Assembly (NCBI GenBank): GCA_002306375.1
Contig: DBRU01000032.1
Coordinates: 1-64,000 of the forward strand
Reading direction: 5' to 3'
DNA length: 64,000 bases
Source of the DNA: Faecalibacterium sp. UBA1360
GTDB taxonomy: Bacteria > Bacillota > Clostridia > Oscillospirales > Ruminococcaceae
Shown here: piece by piece, positions 1 through 9,352 of the stretch
How positions within the stretch are numbered: position 1 is the stretch's first letter
How the letters are laid out: each line of letters begins with the position of its first letter
Notes under the pieces: model-generated
The model's database searches: none
Told to the model about the DNA's origin: nothing
What the model saw: the letters and a program-made list of their open reading frames with translations, nothing else
Made by a program: the position numbers and the translations under genes

Positions 1-279
<279 letters not shown>

Positions 280-381
280 CCATTTTCTTAGAGTACTTCA
301 TTTGCCAAGCAGTTCGATATTCAGTTTTGAGGGTATATACCTTCAGAAAAGAGAAGCATAGCCGATAAGGCCATGGTTATG

Positions 382-498
<117 letters not shown>

Positions 499-512
499 TC
501 TCTTTTTATTAT

Positions 513-587
513 GGCCCGTTGGTCAAGCGGTTAAGACAGCGGCCTCTCACGCCGTTAACATGGGTTCGATTCCCGTACGGGTCACCA
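513..587 (+). tRNA. tRNA-Glu (anticodon CTC), CCA encoded
   Basis: A full cloverleaf can be drawn. The acceptor stem GGCCCGT pairs with ACGGGTC, the anticodon stem GCGGC/GCCGT carries the loop CTCTCAC, so the anticodon is CTC (reads GAG). The T arm is ATGGG/CCCGT around TTCGATT. The 3' CCA at 585-587 is encoded. It sits 14 bases after 5S, so it is part of the rRNA operon transcript. Confidence 0.95.
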
Positions 588-639
588 AACAAATCCGAAT
601 CTCAAGCCTTTATGGTAAGAGGTTCGGATTTGTTTTTTT
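588..639 (+). terminator. Intrinsic terminator of the rRNA-tRNA operon
   Basis: AAACAAATCCGAA (588-600) pairs with TTCGGATTTGTTT (about 623-635), followed by a T run. It begins directly after the tRNA CCA end, so it closes the rRNA operon. Confidence 0.9.
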
Positions 640-728
640 ATGCGGTTTAAAAAATGCAATTTGGGGAAATCTGCTCCAAGTCGCATTTTTTCAATTATGT
701 CTATGTCGGCGGAAGTAGGGATAAAGCT

Positions 729-1217
729 CTAATAGTCAAACGTGTGTTCACCGACTTGTATAGTTTGCGTAAGCTCTTCGCCCGCGTATGGTTTGCGGAT
801 CTCCACCAAGTTGATAACAGTATATCCATGCTTTCGAAGAAAACCGATCATGCCATGATTGTTCGGATGAACGTAGTTAAAAACTGTATTCTCGCCAAAA
901 GCCTTTGCCAATTCCTCAGCTTTTTCAAAGAGTTGTGAAGCAACACCCCTTCTGCGAAACTCCGGTTTTGCGTAGATCGACTCCACCCATACACAAGGTT
1001 TATCCACACGGCAAACGATGTAACCGACATATTTGCCATCGAAGACTGCCGCATAACATGGAAAATCTGAGTCTATGTATTCTTTCATTTCGCTTGCCCC
1101 TGCATCTGCATCAGGAAGTGCATTTATCCCTTTATAGCTCTTTAAGGCAACTCGAAATTCAGCGACGAGGGAGCCCAATTGGTCGTAGTTATCCTCGACT
1201 ATCTTTATAATATCCAT
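729..1217 (-). CDS. GNAT-family N-acetyltransferase
   Basis: The product of about 162 residues is a single GNAT domain, predicted to move an acetyl group from acetyl-CoA to an amine; the substrate cannot be told. The acetyl-CoA loop is seen as FRRRGVASQLF in the middle, preceded by the beta4 segment with VESIYAKPE and followed by an NNHGMIGFLRKHGY segment typical of the C-terminal half. Two in-frame ATGs lie six bases apart. The ribosome site AAGGAG is one base from the first (1223) but seven from the second (1217), so 1217 was chosen. The gene and its upstream flank are clearly lower in GC than everything after 1.6 kb, which hints at acquisition. It is monocistronic. Confidence 0.85.
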   Translation of the reverse strand: MDIIKIVEDNYDQLGSLVAEFRVALKSYKGINALPDADAGASEMKEYIDSDFPCYAAVFDGKYVGYIVCRVDKPCVWVESIYAKPEFRRRGVASQLFEKAEELAKAFGENTVFNYVHPNNHGMIGFLRKHGYTVINLVEIRKPYAGEELTQTIQVGEHTFDY

Positions 1218-1534
1218 ATCCATTCTCCTTTTTATTTATGCTGCCAACATATCCGCAAAGTGTTGTGTCATATCGGCGCTGGAAGTGTTTCTGCACAAAT
1301 GTCTGCTCGCTATTCTTGTGTTTCGACGGATATCTGCGAATGTGCATGGTATATTCCAACACATCAGGGCTAGGACACAATTCGTTTTCCAAAGAAAAAA
1401 CGCCGAACCTGTCTTGGCGATGATCTTTCCAATGCGGATCACATAAAGTTATCATGTAATATTAAGTATGAAGTAACATGTACGTGGAAGTCAAGAAGAC
1501 ACAGACGATTTTTTAAGTGCAATAACAAACAAAT
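1218..1534. other. Low-GC intergenic stretch, no convincing gene
   Basis: About 320 bases lie between the acetyltransferase start and the gltD terminator. Short open frames exist on both strands (for example minus 1236-1442), but they overlap each other, lack good ribosome sites and resemble no family I know. The stretch is probably the acetyltransferase promoter region plus non-coding or decayed DNA. Confidence 0.5.
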
Positions 1535-1537
1535 AAG

Positions 1538-1582
1538 AAAAACGCCTCTGCCCGCCATACAAGGCGGCTCAGAGGCGTTTGG
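1538..1582 (-). terminator. Intrinsic terminator after gltD
   Basis: Read on the minus strand, AAACGCCTCTG pairs with CAGAGGCGTTT around an inner GCCGCC/GGCGGG helix, followed by a T-rich tail. It lies 15 bases after the gltD stop. Confidence 0.85.
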
Positions 1583-1597
1583 GTTCTTATCAGGTGA

Positions 1598-3079
1598 TTA
1601 CAAGTTCGTATACCCCATCAGGTATCGGTCCACCGCCTCGGCGGCATCCCGGCCTTCCCGCAGGGCCCAGACCACCAGGCTCTGGCCCCGGCGCATGTCG
1701 CCGCAGGCAAAGACATGAGGAATGTTGGTGGCAAAGCCTTTGTCGGCTACGCAGCCCCGAGGCGTCAGCTCCACGCCGAATGCATCGGCTACATAGTTTT
1801 CGCAGCCGGTGAAGCCAGCGGCGATCAGCACAAGGTCGCAGTCCACGGTGTATTCCTCGCCGGTGGGGACCATGGCACGGCGGCCGGTGGCTTCGTCCAC
1901 CACACGGCTTTCCAGCTTGGTGAGCACCGCGCCACAGACTCGGCCATCCTCGCCCCGCAAAAACTCCTTCACGGTGGTCTGGTAGACCCGAGGGTCCCGA
2001 CCGAACACGGCGGCAGCCTCCTGCTGACCATAATCGGTCTTGCATACGCGGGGCCATTCCGGCCAGTCGTTTCCCGGCGCCCGTACGGACGGGGGACAGG
2101 GCATCATTTCCAGCTGCACCACATCAGCGCAATGCTGACGGATGGCCGTCCCCACGCAGTCGTTGCCCGTGTCGCCGCCGCCGATGACCAGCACCCGCTT
2201 GCCTTCGGCCGAGACCGCCTGTCCGTCCGTCAAGCCGGAATCCAGCAGGCTGCGGGTCACGCTGGTCAGGTAATCCACGGCAAAGCAGATGCCTTCGGCA
2301 TCCCGGCCCGGCACATTCAGGTCCCGGGGCTGCTTGGCGCCGCAGCACAGCACCACGGCGTCATACCGCTGGGCCAGGGCCTGGGCATCCACGTCACCGC
2401 CCACATTGGCCCCCAGCACGAACTCCACACCCTCCTGCTTGAGAAGTTCCGTCCGGCGCTCGATGACCGATTTGTCCAGTTTCATGTTGGGGATACCGTA
2501 CATCAGCAGGCCGCCTGCCCGATCCTCCCGCTCGTAGACGGTGACGCTGTGGCCCCGCCGGTTCAACAGATCCGCTACGGCCAATCCGGCCGGGCCGGCG
2601 CCGATGACGGCGACCTGCTTGCCGGTTCGCACAGGCGGCGTCACGGGGTGCATGGCCCCGCTCTCATAGCCGCGGTCGATGATGGCCCGTTCGTTTTCCC
2701 GCACGGTCACAGGCGCGCCGGCGGCCATGCCGCAGGTGCAGGCGGCCTCGCAGGGGGCGGGGCAGACCCGGCTCGTGAATTCGGGGAAGCGATTGGTGGT
2801 CAGCAGCCGCCGCAGCGCCAGGTCCCACTGCCCTTGAAAGACAAGATCGTTCCATTCCGGGATCAGGTTGTTGAGCGGGCACCCGCTGACCATACCGCCC
2901 AGCATGACGCCGCTTTGGCAGAAAGGCACGCCGCAATCCATGCACCGCGCGCCCTGGATCTGCTGTTCGTCGGGGGCCAGGGTGTGGTGAAACTCTTCAA
3001 AATTTTCAATGCGCCGTTCGGGCGGCACTTCCGCGCCGACCTGACGGGTGTATTCCAAAAATCCGGTGGGTTTTCCCAT
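1598..3079 (-). CDS. gltD: Glutamate synthase, small (beta) subunit
   Basis: This is the NADPH-oxidising subunit of glutamate synthase, which passes electrons to GltB to turn 2-oxoglutarate plus glutamine into two glutamates. At 493 residues it is full length. The N-terminal Fe-S domain has C46/C49/C54/C67 and C106/C110/C114/C116. An FAD-binding GAGPAG loop lies at 160-165 and a second, NADP-binding GGGDTG loop at 300-305. A C-terminal ACGDMRRGQSLVVWA segment closes the FAD site. It starts 15 bases after the gltB stop and a terminator follows, so gltB-gltD is one operon with the large subunit first. Confidence 0.97.
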   Translation of the reverse strand: MGKPTGFLEYTRQVGAEVPPERRIENFEEFHHTLAPDEQQIQGARCMDCGVPFCQSGVMLGGMVSGCPLNNLIPEWNDLVFQGQWDLALRRLLTTNRFPEFTSRVCPAPCEAACTCGMAAGAPVTVRENERAIIDRGYESGAMHPVTPPVRTGKQVAVIGAGPAGLAVADLLNRRGHSVTVYEREDRAGGLLMYGIPNMKLDKSVIERRTELLKQEGVEFVLGANVGGDVDAQALAQRYDAVVLCCGAKQPRDLNVPGRDAEGICFAVDYLTSVTRSLLDSGLTDGQAVSAEGKRVLVIGGGDTGNDCVGTAIRQHCADVVQLEMMPCPPSVRAPGNDWPEWPRVCKTDYGQQEAAAVFGRDPRVYQTTVKEFLRGEDGRVCGAVLTKLESRVVDEATGRRAMVPTGEEYTVDCDLVLIAAGFTGCENYVADAFGVELTPRGCVADKGFATNIPHVFACGDMRRGQSLVVWALREGRDAAEAVDRYLMGYTNL

Positions 3080-3094
3080 GATGGCGTTCCTCCT

Positions 3095-6000
3095 TTACTG
3101 AGCGTTTTTCATGGCGTAGAACGCCTCGATCTGGGCTTGCTCGCTGTCCTCGCCCTTTTCTTCCATCTGGGCGATCAGGCGCAGCATCTTGTCATAGTCG
3201 TGGGGCAGGACCTTCTTGAATTTAGGCAGGTACGCGCCAAAATCCTCCAGGATCTCCTTGGCCCGGGGCGAGCCGGTACGCTCGGCGTGCTCGCGGATCA
3301 GGTCCTTGAGCAGCGCCACATCGTACTTGTGCTCCACAGGTTCCAGGCTGACCATGTCCTTGTTCACCCGCTGGTAGAAATCCCAGTCCTCGTCCAGCAC
3401 ATAGGCGATGCCGCCGCTCATGCCCGCCGCAAAGTTTTTGCCGGTCTTGCCCAGCACCACCACGGTGCCGCCGGTCATATATTCGCAGCCGTGGTCGCCC
3501 ACGCCCTCCACGACGGCCACGCCGCCGGAATTGCGCACGCAGAAACGCTCGCCGGCCACACCGTTGATGAAAGCCTTGCCGCCGGTGGCGCCGTACAGCG
3601 CCACGTTGCCGATGACGATGTTTTGCCCGCGGTCGTAGGTCACGCCCTTGGACGGATACACCACCAGCTGGCCCCCGGACAACCCCTTGCCCAGGTAGTC
3701 GTTGCAGTCGCCTTCCAGTTCCAGGGTCAGCCCTTTGGGCAAAAATGCGCCGAAGCTCTGCCCGCCGCAGCCGCGGCACAGCACATGGAAGGTATCGTCC
3801 GGCAGGGTATTGCCGAACCGGGCTGTGATCTCGCTGCCGAAAATCGTGCCGAAGGCCCGGTCGGTGTTGCCCACCGTGCACTCTACGCGCATGGGTTTGG
3901 GGGTGTCGGACTCCAGGTTCTTTTTGAACTTCTTCATTAGGACCTTCATGTCCGGGGTTTGTTCCAGGGCAAAGTCGTACACGGCCGCCGGATCGAAGTG
4001 CACGCGGGTATCCTCGATCAGCGGGTTGCGCAGCAGGGCGCTGAGATCCAGCCGGGCGGCACGGCTGCCGGCAGGCTGTTCTTTCAGGGTCAACAGATCG
4101 GTGCGGCCCACCAGTTCATCCAGCGTGCGCACGCCCAGACGGGCCATATATTCCCGCAGATCCTGGGCCATGAACCGCATGAAGTTCATCACATATTCCG
4201 GCTTGCCCACAAAGCGCTTGCGCAGTTCTGGGTTCTGGGTGCAGATGCCCATGGGGCAGGTATCCCGGTTGCAAACCCGCATCATCACGCAGCCCATGGC
4301 CACCAGGGGCCCCGTGCCGAACCCGAATTCCTCGGCGCCCAGCATGGCCGCGATGGCCACGTCCCGGCCGCTCATGAGCTTGCTGTCCGCCTCGATGCGC
4401 ACGCGGCTGCGCAGACCGTTGAGGATCAGGCACTGGTGCGCCTCGGCGATACCCAGCTCCCAGGGCAGGCCGGCGTTGTGGATGGAATTGTTGGGCGCAG
4501 CGCCGGTGCCGCCGTCGAAGCCGGAGATCAGGATGACCTCGGCCCCGGCCTTGGCCACGCCGGCGGCGATGGTGCCCACGCCGGCCTCGCTGACCAGCTT
4601 GACGCTGATGGCCGCCTTGCGGTTGGCACATTTCAGGTCATAGATCAGCTGGGCCAAGTCTTCGATGGAGTAGATGTCGTGGTGGGGCGGGGGAGAGATC
4701 AGCCCCACACCCGTGGTGGAATGGCGGGTCTTGGCCACCCAGGGGTACACCTTGGCGCCGGGCAGCTGGCCGCCCTCGCCGGGTTTGGCGCCCTGGGCCA
4801 TCTTGATCTGGATCTCACTGGCGGAAACCAGGTACTTGCTGGTCACACCGAACCGGGCCGAGGCCACCTGCTTGATGGCCGAGTTGCGCTCGGTGCCGTA
4901 GCGGTCCTCGAACTCGCCGCCCTCGCCGGTGTTGCTCTTGCCGCCCAGGCGGTTCATGGCAATGGCCATGCACTCGTGGGCTTCGGCGGACAGAGCGCCG
5001 TAACTCATGGCCGCGGTCTTGAACCGCCGCACGATGCTCTCCACGCTTTCCACCTCGTCCAGGGGCACGCCGGTCTCGGGGTAGCGGAAGGTCAGCAGGC
5101 TGCGCAGGTGCATCTCGTCGGGGCCGGTGTGGTCGATGGCCTCGGTGTAGGCCTTGAACTTGGCGTAATCGCCGTCGCGGCAGGCCTGCTGCAACAGGTG
5201 GATGGTCTGGGGGGTGTACAGATGCTGTTCAGCCTTGGGGCCGCTGCGGAACTTGTGCAGGCCCAGACTGGGCAGTTCGCCGGTGGTGCCCAGCCCCAGC
5301 GGGTCGTAGGCTTGCTGGTGGCGCTGTTCCAGATCGTCCTGGATGTCTTTCAGGGTGATGCCGCCCACCCGGGTCACCGTGTTGGTAAAGTAGCGGTCCA
5401 CCACGTCCTTGCTGATGCCCAGGGCCTCAAAGATCTGGCTGCCCTGGTAGGACTGGATCGTGGAAATGCCCATCTTGGACGCGATCTTGACGATGCCCGC
5501 CAGCACGGCGGCGTTGTAGTCCTCCACGGCCGCGTAATAGTCCTTGTCCAGGCGTTCCTCCTCGATCAGGCTGCGGATGGTCTGCTGGGCCAGGTAGGGG
5601 TTGACGGCGCAGGCGCCGTAGCCCAGCAGAGTGGCGAAGTCATGGACCAGTCGGGGCTCGCCGCTTTCCAGAACCAGGGCCACGGCGGTGCGCTTTTTGG
5701 TGCGCACCAGATACTTGGACACCGCGCCCACCGCCAGCAGGCTGGGGATGGCCACATGGTACTCGTCAATGTCCCGGTCGGACAAGATCAGGATGTTGGC
5801 CCCGTCGCGGTAGGCCCGGTCCACGTCCACGAACAGGCGTTCCAGTGCCTTTTCCAGATCGGTGTTCTTGTAATAGCAGATGGACACCGTGCGCACCGTA
5901 AAGCCCGGCACGTCCATGGCCTTGAGCTTGAGAATGTCGGTCTCGGTCAGGATCGGGTTGTCGATCTTCAGCACCTTGCAGTTCTCGCCCCGCTCCTCCA

Positions 6001-7651
6001 GCAGGTTGCCCTGGGCGCCCACATACACGGTGGTGGAGGTCACGACCTTTTCCCGCAGGGCGTCAATGGGCGGGTTGGTGACCTGGGCAAACATCTGCTT
6101 GAAATAGTCGAACAGCGGGGGATGGGTGTGGCTCAGCACGGCCAGCGGGGTATCGCTGCCCATGGCCCCGGCAGGCTCGCCGCCGTTTTTGGCCATGGGC
6201 AGGATCATCTCGTTGACATCCTCGTACCGATAGCCGAAGGCCTTTTGCAGCTGCACCAGCTGCCTGGCGTCGGGGCAGGGAGCCTTGCGGTTGGGGATCT
6301 TCAGATCCCGCAGCCGCACCAGGTTGCGATCCAGCCATTCGCCGTAGGGGCGGCGGTCGGCGTATTCGGCTTTCAGCCGCTCGTCGTCCACCAGTTCGCC
6401 CCGCACGGTGTCCACCAGCAGCATTTTGCCCGGGCGCAGGCGGTCCTTGCACAGGATGTTCTTGGGGTCCAGGGGCAGAACGCCCACCTCGCTGGACAAA
6501 ATCAGCCGTCCGTCCTTGGTGATGGCGTAGCGGGACGGGCGCAGACCGTTGCGGTCCAGCACCGCGCCCATCACGTCGCCGTCGGAGAACAGGATGGCCG
6601 CCGGGCCGTCCCAGGGCTCCAGCATGGTGGCATAATACTGGTAGAAATCCCGCTTTTTGGGGTCCATGCTGCGGTCGTTGCTCCAGGGCTCGGGGATCGT
6701 GACCATCACGGCCAGGGGCAGGTCCATGCCGTTCATGACCATGAACTCCAGGGCGTTGTCCAGCATGGCCGAATCGCTGCCCGTCTGGTCCACCACCGGC
6801 AAAACCTTGGACATATCCTCTTTCAGACAGGGGCTGTCGATGGATTCCTCCCGGGCCAGCATCGTGTCCACGTTGCCGCGGATGGTGTTGATCTCGCCAT
6901 TGTGCAGGATGAAGCGGTTGGGGTGGGCGCGGTTCCAGCTGGGGGCCGTGTTGGTGGAAAAACGGCTGTGCACCATGCCGATGGCCGACACATAGTCTTG
7001 GTCCTGCAAGTCGGGGTAGAAGGAGCGCAGCTCGTCCACCAGGAACATGCCCTTGTACACAATGGTCCGGCTGGACAGGCTGCATACGTAGGTCTCGGGG
7101 CTGGACTGCTCAAACACCCGCCGCGCCACATACAGCCGGCGGTCAAAGTCGATGCCCACGGCCACCCGGGGCGGTTTGGCCACAAAACTCTGCCAGATGC
7201 TGGGCATGCAGTCCCGGGCCTTCTGGCCCAGCACGTCGGGGCATACGGGCACTGCGCGCCAACCCAGGAAGGTCAATCCCTCTTTTTCGCAGATGATCTC
7301 AAACAGCTTTTTGGCCTGCTTGCGGCGCAGTTCCTCCTGGGGGAAGAAGAACATCCCCACGCCATACTCCCGCTCGCCGCCCAGGGCAATGCCTGCTTTG
7401 GCAGCTTCACGGACAAAAAAGTCATGCCCGATCTGCAACAGAATGCCCACGCCGTCGCCGGTCTTGCCCTCGGCGTCCTTGCCGGCGCGGTGTTCCAGAT
7501 GTTCCACGATCTGCAAAGCATCGTCAATGGTCTTGTGGGTCTTGCGGCCTTTGATGTCCACCACCGCGCCGATGCCGCAGTTGTCGTGCTCAAAGCGCGG
7601 GTCGTACAGCCCGGCGGGCCGGGTACGCTCGGTAAATGGTTGCACGGTCAT
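3095..7651 (-). CDS. gltB: Glutamate synthase, large (alpha) subunit
   Basis: At 1,518 residues this matches the usual large subunit. The N-terminal class-II amidotransferase domain releases ammonia from glutamine; its catalytic cysteine is C25 in DNCGIG, so a short propeptide is expected to be removed. A central domain and an FMN/(3Fe-4S) synthase domain follow, with the cluster motif CNRDTCPMGIC near residue 1,125. A glycine-rich beta-helix (GXXGXXXG repeats) forms the C-terminus. The open frame extends to 7840, but ATG 7651 is preceded by GGAGAG and begins the conserved part. It is controlled by a promoter and leader hairpin just upstream. Confidence 0.97.
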   Translation of the reverse strand: MTVQPFTERTRPAGLYDPRFEHDNCGIGAVVDIKGRKTHKTIDDALQIVEHLEHRAGKDAEGKTGDGVGILLQIGHDFFVREAAKAGIALGGEREYGVGMFFFPQEELRRKQAKKLFEIICEKEGLTFLGWRAVPVCPDVLGQKARDCMPSIWQSFVAKPPRVAVGIDFDRRLYVARRVFEQSSPETYVCSLSSRTIVYKGMFLVDELRSFYPDLQDQDYVSAIGMVHSRFSTNTAPSWNRAHPNRFILHNGEINTIRGNVDTMLAREESIDSPCLKEDMSKVLPVVDQTGSDSAMLDNALEFMVMNGMDLPLAVMVTIPEPWSNDRSMDPKKRDFYQYYATMLEPWDGPAAILFSDGDVMGAVLDRNGLRPSRYAITKDGRLILSSEVGVLPLDPKNILCKDRLRPGKMLLVDTVRGELVDDERLKAEYADRRPYGEWLDRNLVRLRDLKIPNRKAPCPDARQLVQLQKAFGYRYEDVNEMILPMAKNGGEPAGAMGSDTPLAVLSHTHPPLFDYFKQMFAQVTNPPIDALREKVVTSTTVYVGAQGNLLEERGENCKVLKIDNPILTETDILKLKAMDVPGFTVRTVSICYYKNTDLEKALERLFVDVDRAYRDGANILILSDRDIDEYHVAIPSLLAVGAVSKYLVRTKKRTAVALVLESGEPRLVHDFATLLGYGACAVNPYLAQQTIRSLIEEERLDKDYYAAVEDYNAAVLAGIVKIASKMGISTIQSYQGSQIFEALGISKDVVDRYFTNTVTRVGGITLKDIQDDLEQRHQQAYDPLGLGTTGELPSLGLHKFRSGPKAEQHLYTPQTIHLLQQACRDGDYAKFKAYTEAIDHTGPDEMHLRSLLTFRYPETGVPLDEVESVESIVRRFKTAAMSYGALSAEAHECMAIAMNRLGGKSNTGEGGEFEDRYGTERNSAIKQVASARFGVTSKYLVSASEIQIKMAQGAKPGEGGQLPGAKVYPWVAKTRHSTTGVGLISPPPHHDIYSIEDLAQLIYDLKCANRKAAISVKLVSEAGVGTIAAGVAKAGAEVILISGFDGGTGAAPNNSIHNAGLPWELGIAEAHQCLILNGLRSRVRIEADSKLMSGRDVAIAAMLGAEEFGFGTGPLVAMGCVMMRVCNRDTCPMGICTQNPELRKRFVGKPEYVMNFMRFMAQDLREYMARLGVRTLDELVGRTDLLTLKEQPAGSRAARLDLSALLRNPLIEDTRVHFDPAAVYDFALEQTPDMKVLMKKFKKNLESDTPKPMRVECTVGNTDRAFGTIFGSEITARFGNTLPDDTFHVLCRGCGGQSFGAFLPKGLTLELEGDCNDYLGKGLSGGQLVVYPSKGVTYDRGQNIVIGNVALYGATGGKAFINGVAGERFCVRNSGGVAVVEGVGDHGCEYMTGGTVVVLGKTGKNFAAGMSGGIAYVLDEDWDFYQRVNKDMVSLEPVEHKYDVALLKDLIREHAERTGSPRAKEILEDFGAYLPKFKKVLPHDYDKMLRLIAQMEEKGEDSEQAQIEAFYAMKNAQ

Positions 7652-7694
7652 CTCTCCTTCTCGTCTGTGCCGGGACCATCCGGCTCCGGCAATG

Positions 7695-7747
7695 AAAAAA
7701 GGCGTCCCCGCGCATGAGCATACAGCCACAACGCGGAAACGCCTTTG
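7695..7747 (-). terminator. Terminator-like hairpin in the gltB leader (candidate attenuator)
   Basis: On the minus strand AAAGGCGTTTCCGCG pairs along its whole length (with G-U pairs) with CGCGGGGACGCCTTT, then TTTTTT. It begins about five bases after the start site predicted from the promoter at 7759-7787 and ends about 45 bases before the gltB ATG. It therefore lies inside the gltB leader and could attenuate it, or could simply stop transcripts from mscL. A second GC-rich hairpin (about 7665-7692) follows it. Confidence 0.7.
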
Positions 7748-7758
7748 TTCCTGCTGCC

Positions 7759-7787
7759 AATATACCATAGTATGGTGGATTTGGCAA
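7759..7787 (-). promoter_or_regulatory. gltBD promoter with internal palindrome
   Basis: On the minus strand TTGCCA (-35, 7782-7787) and TATATT (-10, 7759-7764) are 17 bases apart. The spacer contains a 13-base palindrome with ACCATA and TATGGT arms around one central base, a plausible operator that would block polymerase. Confidence 0.75.
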
Positions 7788-7862
7788 CGTGAAAACAAAA
7801 GAATTTTCAGAAAGAAAAGATGAAACCTTTTGATATTCAAAAATCAGGGCGAAAACTTAAGA

Positions 7863-8336
7863 TTATTCGGTTTTTGGGGAACCGGCCGACGCGGCGTTCT
7901 GTGCGCGCAGCTCGGCGAGGATCTCGGAAAGCAGTTGCTTTTCGCTGGGCTCGGCGGGCTTGGCGGCCTCCGGGACCTTTTTGGTCTGACCGATGCGCAT
8001 GAGCCGGCCCATGAATTTGACCAGGCAGAACAGCACAAAGGCCATGATGACGAAGTTGATGACGGCCGAAATGAAGGCCCCGATGCGCAGGGGATCCGCG
8101 CTGTTGGGCAAGTGGATGACCACATTGCTGAAATCGGTGGAGAAGGCGATGCCCAGCAGCGGGTTGAGCACGTCGCCGGTCAGGGAGGACACAATGGACT
8201 GGAAGGACGCGCCGATGATCACACCGACGGCCATGTCCATCACGTTGCCCTTGAGGGCGAAGGCCTTGAACTCATCCAAAAACTTTTTGGTGCCCTGCAA
8301 GCCCTCTTCCACCCGCAGTTTTTCCTGTACCTGCAT
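7863..8336 (-). CDS. mscL: Large-conductance mechanosensitive channel MscL
   Basis: MscL opens under membrane tension to release solutes after osmotic downshock. The 157-residue product has the N-terminal helix and TM1 with KGNVMDMAVGVIIGASFQSIV, a periplasmic loop, TM2 (INFVIMAFVLFCLVKFM) and a charged cytoplasmic C-terminal helix. An earlier in-frame ATG at 8351 is rejected because AAGGA lies six bases before the ATG at 8336. It follows the Mrp gene by 22 bases on the same strand and is probably co-transcribed with it. Confidence 0.95.
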   Translation of the reverse strand: MQVQEKLRVEEGLQGTKKFLDEFKAFALKGNVMDMAVGVIIGASFQSIVSSLTGDVLNPLLGIAFSTDFSNVVIHLPNSADPLRIGAFISAVINFVIMAFVLFCLVKFMGRLMRIGQTKKVPEAAKPAEPSEKQLLSEILAELRAQNAASAGSPKTE

Positions 8337-8358
8337 AGTAAGTCCTTTCAAGGGGCGC

Positions 8359-9183
8359 TTATTTCAGCAGCGCCGCCACGGCGTCGGCCGCACCGTCCAT
8401 GTAATTGCCCGCGAAGGCTTCGATCATGCCGGCGTCGGCCTGCTTGGCCAGTTCGGGATCGATGGGCATTTTGGCCAGCACGGGCAGGTGATAGCGGGCC
8501 GCGGTCTCGTCCACGTGGCTGTCGCCGAACACCTGGATATGCTTGCCGCAGTCGGGGCACACGGCATAGCTCATGTTCTCGACGATGCCAAGGATGGGCA
8601 CCTTCATCATCTCGGCCATCTGCACGGCCTTGCCCACGATCATGCCCACCAGTTCCTGGGGGCTGGATACGATCAGAATGCCGTCCACCGGCAGGGTCTG
8701 GAACACGGTTAGGGGCACGTCGCCGGTTCCCGGAGGCATATCGACGAACAGAAAGTCCACATCCTCCCAGATGACTTCCTGCCAGAACTGCTTGACAGCG
8801 CCGGCGATGACGGGGCCGCGCCACACGACGGGGGCCTGTTCATCCTCCAGCAGCAGGTTGATGCTCATGATGTCGATGCCCGTGCGGCTCTGGATGGGGA
8901 AGATGCCGTCCTCGTCGCCCCGGGCCGGGCCGTGCACCCCAAACAGCTTGGGGATGGACGGGCCGGTGATGTCGGCGTCCAGGATACCGGCCGTAAAGCC
9001 TTTGCGCCGCATGGACACGGCCATCATGGCGCTGGTCATGCTCTTGCCCACGCCGCCTTTGCCGGACACCACGCCGATGACCTTCTTGATGTGGCTTTTG
9101 GCATGGGGGGCTTCCCGTTCTGGGGCGCGGTGGTCGCAGTTGGCGGTGCAGTTGCTGCAATCGTGGTTACACGCTTCGCTCAT
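8359..9183 (-). CDS. Mrp/NBP35-family ATP-binding Fe-S cluster carrier
   Basis: Mrp proteins bind ATP and a bridging Fe-S cluster as dimers and pass clusters to target enzymes. The 274-residue product has an N-terminal cysteine cluster (C5, C9, C12, C16), as in many Clostridia Mrp proteins, then the deviant Walker A motif GKGGVGKS (41-48), the switch DMPPGTGD, and near the C-terminus the CPDCG pair that ligates the shared cluster. ATG 9183 is preceded by AGGAGAG; the long upstream extension of the frame has no such support. A promoter lies about 130 bases upstream. Confidence 0.93.
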   Translation of the reverse strand: MSEACNHDCSNCTANCDHRAPEREAPHAKSHIKKVIGVVSGKGGVGKSMTSAMMAVSMRRKGFTAGILDADITGPSIPKLFGVHGPARGDEDGIFPIQSRTGIDIMSINLLLEDEQAPVVWRGPVIAGAVKQFWQEVIWEDVDFLFVDMPPGTGDVPLTVFQTLPVDGILIVSSPQELVGMIVGKAVQMAEMMKVPILGIVENMSYAVCPDCGKHIQVFGDSHVDETAARYHLPVLAKMPIDPELAKQADAGMIEAFAGNYMDGAADAVAALLK

Positions 9184-9313
9184 GGTAACTTGTCTCTCCT
9201 TTTGTCCGGCATCGGCTGCCGGCGCAGTGCGTTTGCCCGGTGCGGGCGCAGGCAAAGGCCCCGCGGGATACCCCGGCGGGACCTGCTTGCCCGGCGCGGC
9301 CGGGACGTATACA

Positions 9314-9342
9314 ATTCTACACGGTTTGCCGCAAAAAAGCAA
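9314..9342 (-). promoter_or_regulatory. Promoter for the mrp-mscL unit
   Basis: On the minus strand TTGCTT (9337-9342) and TAGAAT (9314-9319) are separated by 17 bases. An overlapping alternative, TTGCGG with TATACG and also 17 bases, lies a few bases downstream. The leader to the ATG would be about 120 bases. Confidence 0.6.
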
Positions 9343-9352
9343 GTACCGCGGT

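Noticed and set aside
1189..1455. Overlapping short minus-strand frames upstream of the acetyltransferase
   Set aside because: Several frames compete, none has a good ribosome site and no motif is recognisable; the low GC makes chance frames less, but not sufficiently, suspicious.
1715..7717. Very long plus-strand open frames (741 and 1,252 codons) opposite gltD and gltB
   Set aside because: They are antisense to strongly conserved genes, rich in His, Gln, Gly and Ala as expected for the complement of GC-rich codons, and have no ribosome sites or family motifs.
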